In this document: one piece after another, positions 1-7,752 of the stretch
Numbering within the stretch: position 1 is the stretch's first letter
How the letters are laid out: each line of letters begins with the position of its first letter
NCBI GenBank assembly: GCA_050743365.1
Contig: JBOGFI010000018.1
Coordinates: 1-25,510 of the forward strand
Direction of reading: 5' to 3'
Length of the DNA: 25,510 bases
Source: JBOGFI01 sp050743365
Lineage (GTDB): Bacteria > Actinomycetota > Acidimicrobiia > IMCC26256 > JACDBD01
The notes under the pieces: model-generated
Database searches by the model: none
The model's input: only the letters and a program-made list of their open reading frames with translations
Told to the model about the DNA's origin: nothing
Position numbers and translations under genes: made by a program

Positions 1-756
1 GCGGTGGCGGCCGCCGTCGCCCTGTTCGTCGCCCGGAGCGGCGGTGGCGAGGCCCAGCGCCCCCAGCTCGAGGCGTCGCCAGAGCCGGCGCCGACGACGA
101 CCGGGCCGGCACCGACGACCACGCTGCCCCCGTTCACGAGCACGATCGCCGAGGCGGTCGTGCCCGAGATCGCGGTGTTCGAGACGCCGGAGGCACCGCT
201 GCCCTCGCGGACGCTGCCGAACCCGTGGCACGTGAACGACGACCCCTCGGAGCCGACCGTCGCGCAGGTGTTCCTCGTCGAGGAGCAACGCGACGACGGC
301 TGGGTCCGCGTCCTGTTGCCGGTGCGGCCCAACGGCACGAGCGGGTGGGTCCGCGCCTCGGACGTCAAGCTCAGCCACACCCCTTACCACATCACCGTCG
401 AGCTCGGCGCACACCGGATCACCGTCTACGAGGGCGAGCGCGTCATCCTCCAGGAGCCGGCCGCCATCGGCAAGCCGGCGACGCCGACCCCGCCGGGGAA
501 GTACTACATCCGGGTGTTGCTCCAGTCGCCCAACCCCGACAGCGTGTACGGGCCGTACGCCTACGGGCTGTCGGCCCACTCCGACGCCCTCACGAGCTTT
601 AGCGGCGGCGACGCCGAGGTCGGCATCCACGGCAACAACGACGCGTCGGTGCTGGGCCAGAGCGTGAGCGCCGGCTGCGTGCGGATGAGCAACGACGGCA
701 TCACCCGTCTGACGGAGATGCTCCCGCTCGGCACCCCGGTCGAGATCGTCGGGTAG
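1..756 (+). CDS. L,D-transpeptidase (YkuD domain), 5' end possibly cut by the window
   Basis: The enzyme cross-links peptidoglycan between meso-diaminopimelate residues, outside the membrane. Read from GTG 4 (250 codons), it has a short hydrophobic stretch at residues 1-10 that is probably the end of a membrane anchor or signal peptide, so the true start may lie before base 1. A Pro/Thr-rich linker follows (about 25-45), then an SH3-like segment (about 88-123), then the YkuD catalytic domain (about 128-250). The catalytic signature is visible: HGNN at 209-212 and SAGCVRM at 222-228 with nucleophile Cys225 and Arg227. The TPPGKYYI segment (162-169) is also typical of the family. It converges on the MFS gene with only 9 bases between the stops. 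Family assignment is firm; the exact start is not. Confidence 0.9.
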   Translation, partial: AVAAAVALFVARSGGGEAQRPQLEASPEPAPTTTGPAPTTTLPPFTSTIAEAVVPEIAVFETPEAPLPSRTLPNPWHVNDDPSEPTVAQVFLVEEQRDDGWVRVLLPVRPNGTSGWVRASDVKLSHTPYHITVELGAHRITVYEGERVILQEPAAIGKPATPTPPGKYYIRVLLQSPNPDSVYGPYAYGLSAHSDALTSFSGGDAEVGIHGNNDASVLGQSVSAGCVRMSNDGITRLTEMLPLGTPVEIVG

Positions 757-765
757 CCGGCGCAT

Positions 766-2337
766 TCAGAGATGGGCCTCGGACCCGAGGGACTCGACCA
801 CACCGTCGGCAGCCACCCCGGGCACGTCGTAACCGCTCTCGCGCAGCGGGAGCTCGCGTAGCCACCACACCACCGCGAACGCGGCCAACGCGATGATCGC
901 CGCGCACAGGAACACGGTGTGAAGCGACGCCTCGAACGCGTCCGCCACCCCTTGCTGCACGCCGGTCGGCAGCTCCCGGATCTGGGCGGGGCTGCCCTGA
1001 AGGCGGTCGGGGTCGACGCCCCCCAGGGCGGCAACGGGGAGACGACGGGCGAACTCGACCGTGAGCCGGGCGTTGAGGACGGCGCCGAACACGGCCGCGC
1101 CCAACGCTCCTCCCATCGTGCGTACGAAGGTGACCGCCGATGTGGCGGCGCCGAGGTCACCCTGGTCGACCGCGTTCTGCACCGCCAGCACGAGGACGGG
1201 CGTGACGAACCCGATGCCGAGACCGACCAGCACCATGAACGCCGACGACGCGAGCCTCGGTGTGGCCGCGTCCATGCGGGAGAAGCACGCGAAGCCGATC
1301 GTCATGAGGCCGAGCCCGAGCACCGGGAAGAGCTTGTAGCGACCGACGTGGGTGATAATCCGCCCGCACGTCGTCGAGCCGACCAGGATGCCGCTCATGA
1401 TCGGGAGCAGCAGCAGCCCTGAGTTGGTGGCGCTCGATCCCTTCACGATCTGGAGGTAGAGCGGCAGGAACAGGATCGCCCCGAACATCGCCAGCCCGAC
1501 GATGAGGGCGGTCATGCTCGAGACGGTGAACACGGAGTTGCGGAACAGGCGGAGCGGGATGATCGGCTCGAGCGCGCGACGCTCCTGCACCACGAAGGCG
1601 GTGAGCAGCATGGCGCCGACGACCCCGAGCCCGACGATCGTGGGTGAGCCCCACGCATACTCGTTACCGCCCCACACCGTGAGGAGGATCAGGCTGGTGA
1701 TGGCCCCGACGAGGAGCGCCGCCCCGAGGAAGTCGATCGCGTGGCCACGCCGCTGCTGCGGGAGACGCAGCGCCGAGCTCGTGATCACGAGCGCAGCGAT
1801 GCCGACCGGGAGGTTCACGTAGAACACCCAGCGCCACGACACTTGGTCGACGAGGAACCCTCCCAGCAGCGGCCCGGCCACGCTTGCCACCGCGAACACG
1901 GAGGCGACATAGCCCTGATAGCGGCCGCGCTGCCGTGGCGCGACGATGTCGCCGACGATGGCGAAGGTGAGCACGAGCAGGCCGCCGGCGCCCAGGCCCT
2001 GCACCGCCCGGAACGCGATGAGCTGGGCCATGCTCTGCGCGACACCCGCGAGCAGCGACCCGACGAGGAACACCACGATCGATGCCTGGAACAGCTCCCG
2101 GCGGCCGTAGAGGTCGCTGAGCTTGCCGGCGAGCGGCATTACCGCTGTCGACGTGAGCAGGTACGCCGACGCCACCCAGGAGATGTGGTCGAGGCCGCCG
2201 AGCTCGCCCACGATGGTGGGAAGCGCGGTGGCCACGATCGTCTGGTCGAGAGCGGCGAGGAACATGCCGGCCATGAGCCCGCCGAAGACTGTGAGGATCT
2301 GCCGGTGAGTGAAGGAATACGCGGGAGCCTCGCTCAA
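766..2337 (-). CDS. MFS drug-efflux transporter, DHA2 (EmrB/QacA) type, about 14 membrane segments
   Basis: This is a proton-coupled multidrug exporter of the inner membrane, 523 aa, the normal length for 14-helix DHA2 transporters. The family signature LDQTIVATALPTI is at residues 30-42 in the first helix region, and the loop 2-3 motif GKLSDLYGRR is at 71-80. Hydrophobic helices continue to about residue 500. I chose the TTG at 2337-2335 because it overlaps the stop of the upstream TetR gene in a TTGA arrangement (TGA 2336-2334), which implies translational coupling. A longer reading of the same frame would run through the regulator gene in another frame and is not credible. The neighbouring TetR protein is the obvious regulator. 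The substrate cannot be read from the sequence. Confidence 0.92.
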   Translation of the reverse strand: MSEAPAYSFTHRQILTVFGGLMAGMFLAALDQTIVATALPTIVGELGGLDHISWVASAYLLTSTAVMPLAGKLSDLYGRRELFQASIVVFLVGSLLAGVAQSMAQLIAFRAVQGLGAGGLLVLTFAIVGDIVAPRQRGRYQGYVASVFAVASVAGPLLGGFLVDQVSWRWVFYVNLPVGIAALVITSSALRLPQQRRGHAIDFLGAALLVGAITSLILLTVWGGNEYAWGSPTIVGLGVVGAMLLTAFVVQERRALEPIIPLRLFRNSVFTVSSMTALIVGLAMFGAILFLPLYLQIVKGSSATNSGLLLLPIMSGILVGSTTCGRIITHVGRYKLFPVLGLGLMTIGFACFSRMDAATPRLASSAFMVLVGLGIGFVTPVLVLAVQNAVDQGDLGAATSAVTFVRTMGGALGAAVFGAVLNARLTVEFARRLPVAALGGVDPDRLQGSPAQIRELPTGVQQGVADAFEASLHTVFLCAAIIALAAFAVVWWLRELPLRESGYDVPGVAADGVVESLGSEAHL

Positions 2338-2924
2338 TCGAGCAGGAGCTGCGCGGCGGTCCCGAGGTCGGTCGCGACCCGGGGCGCCTCGTCGACCCCG
2401 CCGACCCACCCGATGAGCGACGAGAACCACACCTGCTGGAGCGCACGGGCCACTGCGAGATCCCGCGGCGAGGGCGCGCCCTCGTGCATCGCCTCCGTGA
2501 TAATTCCGGTCATCGCCTCGGTGACCTTGCGGACGACATCGGCCTCGGACGGGTGGGCGGAGCCGCACGCCCGCACCATGGCCGCCGTGACCTCGGGGTG
2601 ACGCTGCAGGGACGCGGTGGCGCGCCCCAGCACGTCGACGACGCGCTGAGCGGGGGTGTCGCCCGCCGGGGGCCTCGTGTCCAGCTGATCGGCCAGCGCC
2701 CCGATCTGCTCCACCATCGCCTCGAGCAGCAACCGCTCCTTCGAGGTGAAGTAGCGGTACACGGTGCCGAGGGCGACATCGGCTTCCGCAGCCACGTCCC
2801 GCATCTGGACCGCCTCGAAGCCTCCGCCCTCCGCCAGCCGCAGCGCGGCATCGAGCACGCGGCGCCGGCGGGCGGCCTGGTTGCGGGCGAGCGCGTTGGC
2901 GGCGGACGATGAGGGAGCGGCCAC
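2334..2924 (-). CDS. TetR family transcriptional regulator, probable repressor of the MFS exporter
   Basis: A 196-aa one-domain regulator with a typical N-terminal TetR helix-turn-helix at about residues 20-66. The recognition helix region reads ALGTVYRYFTSKERLL (51-66). The C-terminal half (70-196) is the variable ligand-binding and dimerisation domain. Its stop codon overlaps the TTG start of the MFS gene, so the two are co-transcribed and probably coupled. Start GTG 2924-2922 has no Shine-Dalgarno sequence but has TTCACT 7 nt upstream, so a leaderless mRNA is possible. It is divergent from the alkylsulfatase-like gene at 3005, with about 80 bp between that may hold its operator. By family precedent it would repress its own operon until a transported compound binds. 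Confidence 0.92.
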   Translation of the reverse strand: MAAPSSSAANALARNQAARRRRVLDAALRLAEGGGFEAVQMRDVAAEADVALGTVYRYFTSKERLLLEAMVEQIGALADQLDTRPPAGDTPAQRVVDVLGRATASLQRHPEVTAAMVRACGSAHPSEADVVRKVTEAMTGIITEAMHEGAPSPRDLAVARALQQVWFSSLIGWVGGVDEAPRVATDLGTAAQLLLD

Positions 2925-2933
2925 GCGCCAGAG

Positions 2934-2948
2934 TGAAACACGTTCTGA
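2934..2948. promoter_or_regulatory. possible TetR operator upstream of the TetR-MFS operon
   Basis: The AT-richer stretch TGAAACACGTTCTGA sits 10 bp before the TetR GTG and contains AACacGTT, a small inverted repeat of the kind bound by many actinobacterial TetR regulators. It overlaps the expected promoter of the regulator. The symmetry is only 3+3 perfect bases, so this is a weak call based mainly on location. Confidence 0.3.
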
Positions 2949-3004
2949 TTCCGGGGCGCAACCACCCGGCTGGAGCCAGGCGGGGCTGAACCAAGGAGGA
3001 CGCC

Positions 3005-4276
3005 GTGGGAACCGACCTGCTCGACCTGTCGGAGAAGATCTGGACCGGCGAGTCCGACGGCGCCGCTCACCAGTGGTTCGGGCACTTCGGCGAGGTGGCC
3101 TCCCCGAGGTCCGACACTGCCTTCGTGGCCGCGTTCAGCAACGTCAACGCGATCGCCACCGACGACGGGCTGGTCGTCGTCGACACCAGCAGCCCCCTGA
3201 ACACCGAGCAGGCCCACGACGCGCTCCGCGGCTGGGACCGCCGGCCGGCGCACACGATCGTCTACACGCACGGTCACATCGACCATGTCTTCGGCGTCGA
3301 GCGCTACGAGGCGGACGCGCGCGATGCGGGGGCGCCCGCCCCGCGGGTCGTCGCCCACGAGGCCGTGCCGGCGCGCTTCGACCGCTACATCGCCACCGCC
3401 GGGTACAACCAGGTGATCAACCGGCGGCAGTTCCAGCTTCCGGACTTCGAGTGGCCGCTCGACTACCGCTATCCCGACCAGACCTACCGCGACGCCCGCG
3501 CGATCGACGTAGGCGGGGTGCCGTTCGAGCTGCACCACGCCCGCGGCGAGACAGACGACCACACCTGGGTGTGGCAGCCCGAACGGCGCACGCTGTTCTG
3601 CGGCGACCTGTTCTGCTGGGTGTCGCCGAACTGCGGCAACCCGCAGAAGGTGCAGCGCTATCCCAAGGACTGGGCGGTGGCGCTGCGGACGATGGCCGCC
3701 CTCGACCCGGAGATCCTCCTCCCCGGCCATGGGCTGCCGATCGTGGGCGCCGGGCGGATCCGCCAGTCGCTGGGTGACGCGGCCACGCTCCTCGAGTCGC
3801 TCCACGACCAGACGGTGGCGATGATGAACGAAGGTGCCCGCCTCGACGAGATCGTGCACGGCGTCGATTACCGGCAGGACCTCCTCGAGAAGCCCTACCT
3901 GCGGCCGGTCTACGACGAGCCCGAGTTCGTCGTGCGCAACACGTGGCGGCTGTACGGCGGCTGGTACGACGGCAACCCGGCCAACCTCAAGCCCGCGCCC
4001 GAGGCCGACCTCGCTCGTGAGATCGCCGCGCTGGCAGGGGGCGCCGACCGGCTGGCCGACCGGGCGCGAGCGGCGGCGCAGCGGGGCGAGCTGCGGCTCG
4101 CGGGGCACCTCGCCGAATGGGCCGCGCTCTCGGCGCCCGACGACCCGCTGGTACAGGGCGCCCGGGCGGAGGTGAACGAGGCCCGAGTACGAGCCGAGGA
4201 GTCGACGATGTCGAAGGGCGTCTTCTCTTGGGCGGCGGCGGAGTCGCGCCGGCGGTCGACCAAGAAGAAGCGGTAG
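3005..4276 (+). CDS. metallo-beta-lactamase-fold hydrolase, alkylsulfatase-like
   Basis: A predicted binuclear-zinc hydrolase of 423 aa, starting at GTG 3005 after a strong AAGGAGG ribosome-binding site. The zinc motif THGHIDH is at residues 88-94, followed by GETDDHT (181-187), CGD (199-201) and PGHG (240-243). The later segment WRLYGGWYDGNPANL (314-328) resembles the dimerisation domain of SdsA1-type alkyl sulfatases. Full-length alkyl sulfatases of that type are about 650 aa and carry a C-terminal SCP2-like domain; this protein ends before it, with a very basic tail. Sulfatase activity is therefore only a possibility, and other ester or ether hydrolysis is equally open. No N-terminal signal peptide is seen, so it is probably cytoplasmic. 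The asparagine-synthetase-like gene follows 50 bp downstream and may be co-transcribed. Confidence 0.88.
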   Translation: MGTDLLDLSEKIWTGESDGAAHQWFGHFGEVASPRSDTAFVAAFSNVNAIATDDGLVVVDTSSPLNTEQAHDALRGWDRRPAHTIVYTHGHIDHVFGVERYEADARDAGAPAPRVVAHEAVPARFDRYIATAGYNQVINRRQFQLPDFEWPLDYRYPDQTYRDARAIDVGGVPFELHHARGETDDHTWVWQPERRTLFCGDLFCWVSPNCGNPQKVQRYPKDWAVALRTMAALDPEILLPGHGLPIVGAGRIRQSLGDAATLLESLHDQTVAMMNEGARLDEIVHGVDYRQDLLEKPYLRPVYDEPEFVVRNTWRLYGGWYDGNPANLKPAPEADLAREIAALAGGADRLADRARAAAQRGELRLAGHLAEWAALSAPDDPLVQGARAEVNEARVRAEESTMSKGVFSWAAAESRRRSTKKKR

Positions 4277-4326
4277 TCGACCCGCGCGACCGGTGCCCGT
4301 ACACCTCCCGCGGGAAGAGGGACTCC

Positions 4327-6141
4327 TTGGATCGCACACGGGTCTTGGGTTGGATCGGCAGCGAGGGGGCGACGCCCCCCGCGGTGGAGCTCGCGTTCAG
4401 GACGATTGCATCGTCGGACGAGTCGTGCCGTCGGATAGGAAGCGTCGGCCGCGGCCGAACGGCGGTCCAGGTGTCGGCGTGCGGCGCCCGTCCGGCTGTC
4501 GGGGTGGCGAGCCATCCGGACGGCTCCTTCGCCGTCATGGACGGCGAGCTCTTCGGCGACCGCGGGGTCGTCCCTGCTGACGCGGCCGCGGAGTCGGCGC
4601 TCGCCGACGTCCTCGCTCGCGGGTACATCGCCGCCGCCGGGTGGAACGCCGAGGCCGTCGTCTCCGTCTGGGATGCATCGACGGAGATCCTCGTCGTCGC
4701 TCGTGACCGCATGGGCGTGAGCCCGGCGTACTGGTGGGAATCCGGAGGGGGTATTGCCTGGGTGTCCGATCTGAGCTCGGCGGTGGGCGCGGGCGCGCCC
4801 GCCGACCCCGACCCTCTCGCCGTCGACGTTTTCCTCGCCACCGGAAGGGTCCCGGCACCGTGGACATTCCTCGAAGCGGTGAGGAAGATCCCGCCGGGGC
4901 ATGCGTTGGTCGTCTCGCCCGGACGTCCTCCTCGGGTGCTCTGCTATTGGCGGCAGACCGGCCAGCCGAAGCTGAACCTGAGCGATTCCGAGCGCGCCGA
5001 CCGGTTGGCGGCTGCTCTGGAGGTGTCGCTGCGGCGACGGTCGACGGCGGACGGGAAGCTCGGGGCGCTCCTCTCCAGCGGTGTCGATTCCACCCTTCTC
5101 GTGGCGGGTGTCCGGGAGCTGTTGCAGCTACCGCTCTCGACGTTCACCTTTCGCTACCTCGAGTACGAGGGCGTGTACAACGAGGACGAGCCGGCTGCCG
5201 AGCGGGCCCGGCACTTCGGATGCGACCATGAGCGCATCGACGTCAGCCCGCACGAGCTGGCGGCGCGCTTCTCGTCGATCGTCTCCGGGTTCGGCGAGCC
5301 GTTCACGTACGGACTCCACTCGTTTCTGCTCGAGAAGGCAGGTGACGCCGGGGTCGGCGCCTTGCTGAGCGGTGTCGGGCCCGATGGCTGGTACTTCTCG
5401 CAGCGGTCGGCTCGCGCCGTCATGCTGCTCCGGAGGGCACCCTTCGGCGTCGGGCGGGTCGCCCTCCGCGCCAGCGAGCGCGTCGACCCTCGCAGTCGCG
5501 TGCATCGGCTGTCGCGTCTGCTCACGCACGGAGTCGGAGGGATGCGGTGGAACATGGTCCTGGCTCCGACCCCCCTACGTCGGGAGATCGAGCGGGACGC
5601 GTCGGTAGCGGAGCGCGGTGAGCGTGAGCTTCGGCGGCTCATCGACGACACCACCGCCACCTACCGAGGCGAGACTGCGGCCGACCGGGACATCTTCACC
5701 GAGCAGCGGTGCTTCACTGCCGAGCACCTGACGTTCTGGAACCACCGTTGGGGACGAGTCCACGGGATACCCGTGCGGCATCCCTACTTCGACAACGACC
5801 TGCACGAGCTCGTGCTGCGGCTACGCCGCGACCGCGAGGCCAAGGAGGAACTGCGTCAACTCGCCGAGACGCTCATGCCGCGCGAGTTCGCGCGCGCGCC
5901 GAAGATCTTCCAAAGCGTTCCGATCAGCATCTGGCTGCGCGGCCCACTCACCCCGCTTCTCCATGACGCGCTGTCGCCCGACCGGATCGAGCGGAGCGGT
6001 CTCTTCGATCCGGATGCAGTCAAACGCCTGATCGCAGAGCACCTGTCCGGCGAGGCGGATCGGGACTGGGTCCTGTGGTCCTTGATGACGCTGGTGGAGT
6101 GGCGTCTGGAGCTCGCGTCGCGCGCCACCTCGTGGCGATAG
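4327..6141 (+). CDS. asparagine-synthetase-like amidotransferase/ATP-pyrophosphatase lacking the N-terminal Cys
   Basis: A 604-aa protein with the two-domain layout of AsnB: a class II glutamine amidotransferase-like domain (about 5-210) and an ATP-binding synthetase domain (about 225-600). I start at TTG 4327, which has GAAGAGGGA 5 nt upstream; the frame is open further 5' but that part overlaps the preceding gene. The N-terminus has LGWIGS where true AsnB has MCGIAG, so the glutaminase nucleophile Cys is absent. VWDASTE and ARDRMG (114-130) match the amidotransferase fold. The ATP loop is SSGVDS (250-255). The later SGVGPDGWY (348-356) matches the AsnB GxGxDE loop but with Gly for Glu. It is probably an amide-forming, adenylating enzyme using free ammonia or an amine, as in lasso-peptide cyclases, rather than asparagine synthetase. 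No lasso precursor, RRE or protease gene is next to it. Confidence 0.8.
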   Translation: MDRTRVLGWIGSEGATPPAVELAFRTIASSDESCRRIGSVGRGRTAVQVSACGARPAVGVASHPDGSFAVMDGELFGDRGVVPADAAAESALADVLARGYIAAAGWNAEAVVSVWDASTEILVVARDRMGVSPAYWWESGGGIAWVSDLSSAVGAGAPADPDPLAVDVFLATGRVPAPWTFLEAVRKIPPGHALVVSPGRPPRVLCYWRQTGQPKLNLSDSERADRLAAALEVSLRRRSTADGKLGALLSSGVDSTLLVAGVRELLQLPLSTFTFRYLEYEGVYNEDEPAAERARHFGCDHERIDVSPHELAARFSSIVSGFGEPFTYGLHSFLLEKAGDAGVGALLSGVGPDGWYFSQRSARAVMLLRRAPFGVGRVALRASERVDPRSRVHRLSRLLTHGVGGMRWNMVLAPTPLRREIERDASVAERGERELRRLIDDTTATYRGETAADRDIFTEQRCFTAEHLTFWNHRWGRVHGIPVRHPYFDNDLHELVLRLRRDREAKEELRQLAETLMPREFARAPKIFQSVPISIWLRGPLTPLLHDALSPDRIERSGLFDPDAVKRLIAEHLSGEADRDWVLWSLMTLVEWRLELASRATSWR

Positions 6142-6165
6142 CGGCAACATCTCGCGGGGCGGTCA

Positions 6166-7521
6166 TCAAGCCCTGGCGGCGAAGAGCCGCCAGCTGCCCG
6201 GTACGCCCTTGAGCTCGTGCTCACCACGGTCCTCGAACTCGATGCCCGAGCCGGCGACCAGGTCCTTGACGGTGCTGGACACCATGATCTCGGACGGCTG
6301 TGCGAGCGCGGACACCCGCTGACCGATGTGCACCGCTACCCCGCCTATGTCCTCGCCGCGGACCTCGATTTCGCCGGTGTGCAGGCCGACACGAACATCC
6401 AGGTGCAGGTCAGAAGCCGCGTCGCGGAGGGCGCACGCGCAGCGGATAGCACGGGCCGGCCCGTCGAAGGTGGCCAGGAAGCCATCACCGGTCGCCTTCA
6501 CTTCGCGACCCCGGAAGGCCGCCAGTTGACGCCGGACGGCAGCGTCGTGAGCATCGAGGACGTCCCTCCACCGACGGTCGCCGAGGGATGCCGCCCGCTC
6601 GGTGGAGCCAACGACGTCGGTGAACATGACCGTGGCGAGGACCCGGTCGGGCTCGGGCGCGACCCGCACCCCCGTCAGGAACTCTCGGACCTCCTCGACG
6701 ACGGCGTCCGAATCACCGACCCAGGGGAAGTGATCCGGACCTGGCAGCTCGACGTACCGAGCGCCGGGGATCTGCTCGGCCATCCAGCGGCCGGCCCGCC
6801 AGTTGACGACGCGGTCGCCGTGACGGTGGAGCACCAGCGTCGGCACACGGAGCGCCGGCAGCACGTGACGCACGTCGATGTCCATGAACATGGTGAAGAG
6901 CGCCGTGAGGCCGTCGGGACTCACGCCGGCGCGCCGATAGCGACCAAGCCACGCCATGGCTTGGGGGTCGTCGGCAAGTGTTGGCGCCCAGATGTCGATG
7001 TCCTCGCCCGTGTAGAGCAACGGCACGACAAGGTCGAATGCCGCCTCGAGCAGTCCTTCCGCGGGAGGGGCCCAGGGGTAATCGGGCGCCTCGGTCGAGC
7101 GGGCCATGCCGCCATGCAGCACTAACGCGTGAGTGCGCTCCGGGTAGGTGGCTGCGAACAGAAGGCACATCGGCGCGCCCTCCGAGATGCCCATGAGGAC
7201 GGCGCGTTCCGATCCCGCGGCATCCATGACCGCTCGAACGTCGTCCATCCGCTCTTCGAGCGTCGCGATCCCGACCGCCCGATCCGAAAGGCCGGTTCCT
7301 CGCTTGTCGAACAGGATCAGCCGACTAAACGATGCCAGCCCCCGGATGAAGCGAGCCATGCCCGGGTTTTCCCACTCCATATCGATATGGCTCACGAATC
7401 CCTGGACGAGCACGAGATCCCGCTCACCTTCGCCTACCACCTGGTACGCGATGTGTACGTCCTCGTTCTGCGCGTACCGAACCGGAGTCGGCTCTATCAC
7501 ACCCGCGAGGCTACAGATCAC
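6166..7521 (-). CDS. alpha/beta hydrolase fused to class III adenylate cyclase (LipJ/Rv1900c-like)
   Basis: An N-terminal alpha/beta hydrolase (about residues 8-280) is joined to a C-terminal class III nucleotide cyclase domain (about 294-451), the architecture of mycobacterial Rv1900c. The hydrolase has the elbow GISEG (111-115) with nucleophile Ser113 and a late His in GPDHF (about 264). The cyclase has MFTDVVGSTE (299-308) with the first metal-binding Asp, then KATGDGF with the second. The usual transition-state Asn in the VN-x3-R motif is His (VHIGQR), as I recall for related fusions. Start is uncertain: GTG 7521 has AGCAGG 8 nt upstream, while GTG 7500 gives the N-terminus closest to homologues I know. 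The frame stays open to 8370 but overlaps another gene there. It is divergent from the gene at 7753 and converges on the synthetase-like gene. Likely a cytosolic sensor that links hydrolysis or binding of a small molecule to cAMP. Confidence 0.88.
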   Translation of the reverse strand: MICSLAGVIEPTPVRYAQNEDVHIAYQVVGEGERDLVLVQGFVSHIDMEWENPGMARFIRGLASFSRLILFDKRGTGLSDRAVGIATLEERMDDVRAVMDAAGSERAVLMGISEGAPMCLLFAATYPERTHALVLHGGMARSTEAPDYPWAPPAEGLLEAAFDLVVPLLYTGEDIDIWAPTLADDPQAMAWLGRYRRAGVSPDGLTALFTMFMDIDVRHVLPALRVPTLVLHRHGDRVVNWRAGRWMAEQIPGARYVELPGPDHFPWVGDSDAVVEEVREFLTGVRVAPEPDRVLATVMFTDVVGSTERAASLGDRRWRDVLDAHDAAVRRQLAAFRGREVKATGDGFLATFDGPARAIRCACALRDAASDLHLDVRVGLHTGEIEVRGEDIGGVAVHIGQRVSALAQPSEIMVSSTVKDLVAGSGIEFEDRGEHELKGVPGSWRLFAARA

Positions 7522-7655
7522 CTCTTGAACCTGCTTCAGATGACCGCGCGGGAACTCCGATGGCGCGCCCGAGGTGCTTGACTCTGGCACGGATAGATTC
7601 GCGCGATGGGCCAGGCCGTGGGCGATCGCGCCGAGGCGCCGTAGATAACCGAGAT

Positions 7656-7671
7656 GGAGCTGCACAGCTCC
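7656..7671. promoter_or_regulatory. palindrome GGAGCTG-CA-CAGCTCC in a divergent promoter region
   Basis: A 16-bp inverted repeat with perfect 7-bp arms and a 2-base centre lies in the 231-bp gap between the divergent hydrolase-cyclase gene and the gene at 7753. Its position, about 80 bp before the latter start, fits an operator for a dimeric regulator. The rest of this gap holds no ORF or other structure that I can support. Confidence 0.4.
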
Positions 7672-7752
7672 CATACCCGGTAGAGCCCGCCATTGCGACT
7701 TGTCGCCGCAGGGACGATGATGCGGGGGCTGGTCGACCCTGGGAGGTGGCCG

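Noticed and set aside
2338..2994. Upstream extension of the MFS reading frame to give a 742-aa protein.
   Set aside because: It runs antiparallel to nothing but through the well-supported TetR gene in another frame; the added sequence is low-complexity Arg/Ala/Gly-rich shadow.
4208..4276. Internal ATG with a perfect GAGGAG site opening a 22-codon basic peptide just before the AsnB-like gene, a possible lasso-type precursor.
   Set aside because: It is in frame with the end of the MBL protein, and from memory the STMxKGxFSWAA segment resembles the normal C-terminus of that family. It has no leader/core pattern or ring-forming acidic residue in a core.
7578..7599. TTGACT and TAGATT as a -35/-10 promoter pair for the gene at 7753.
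   Set aside because: The spacing is only 10 bases, too short for a sigma-70-type promoter.
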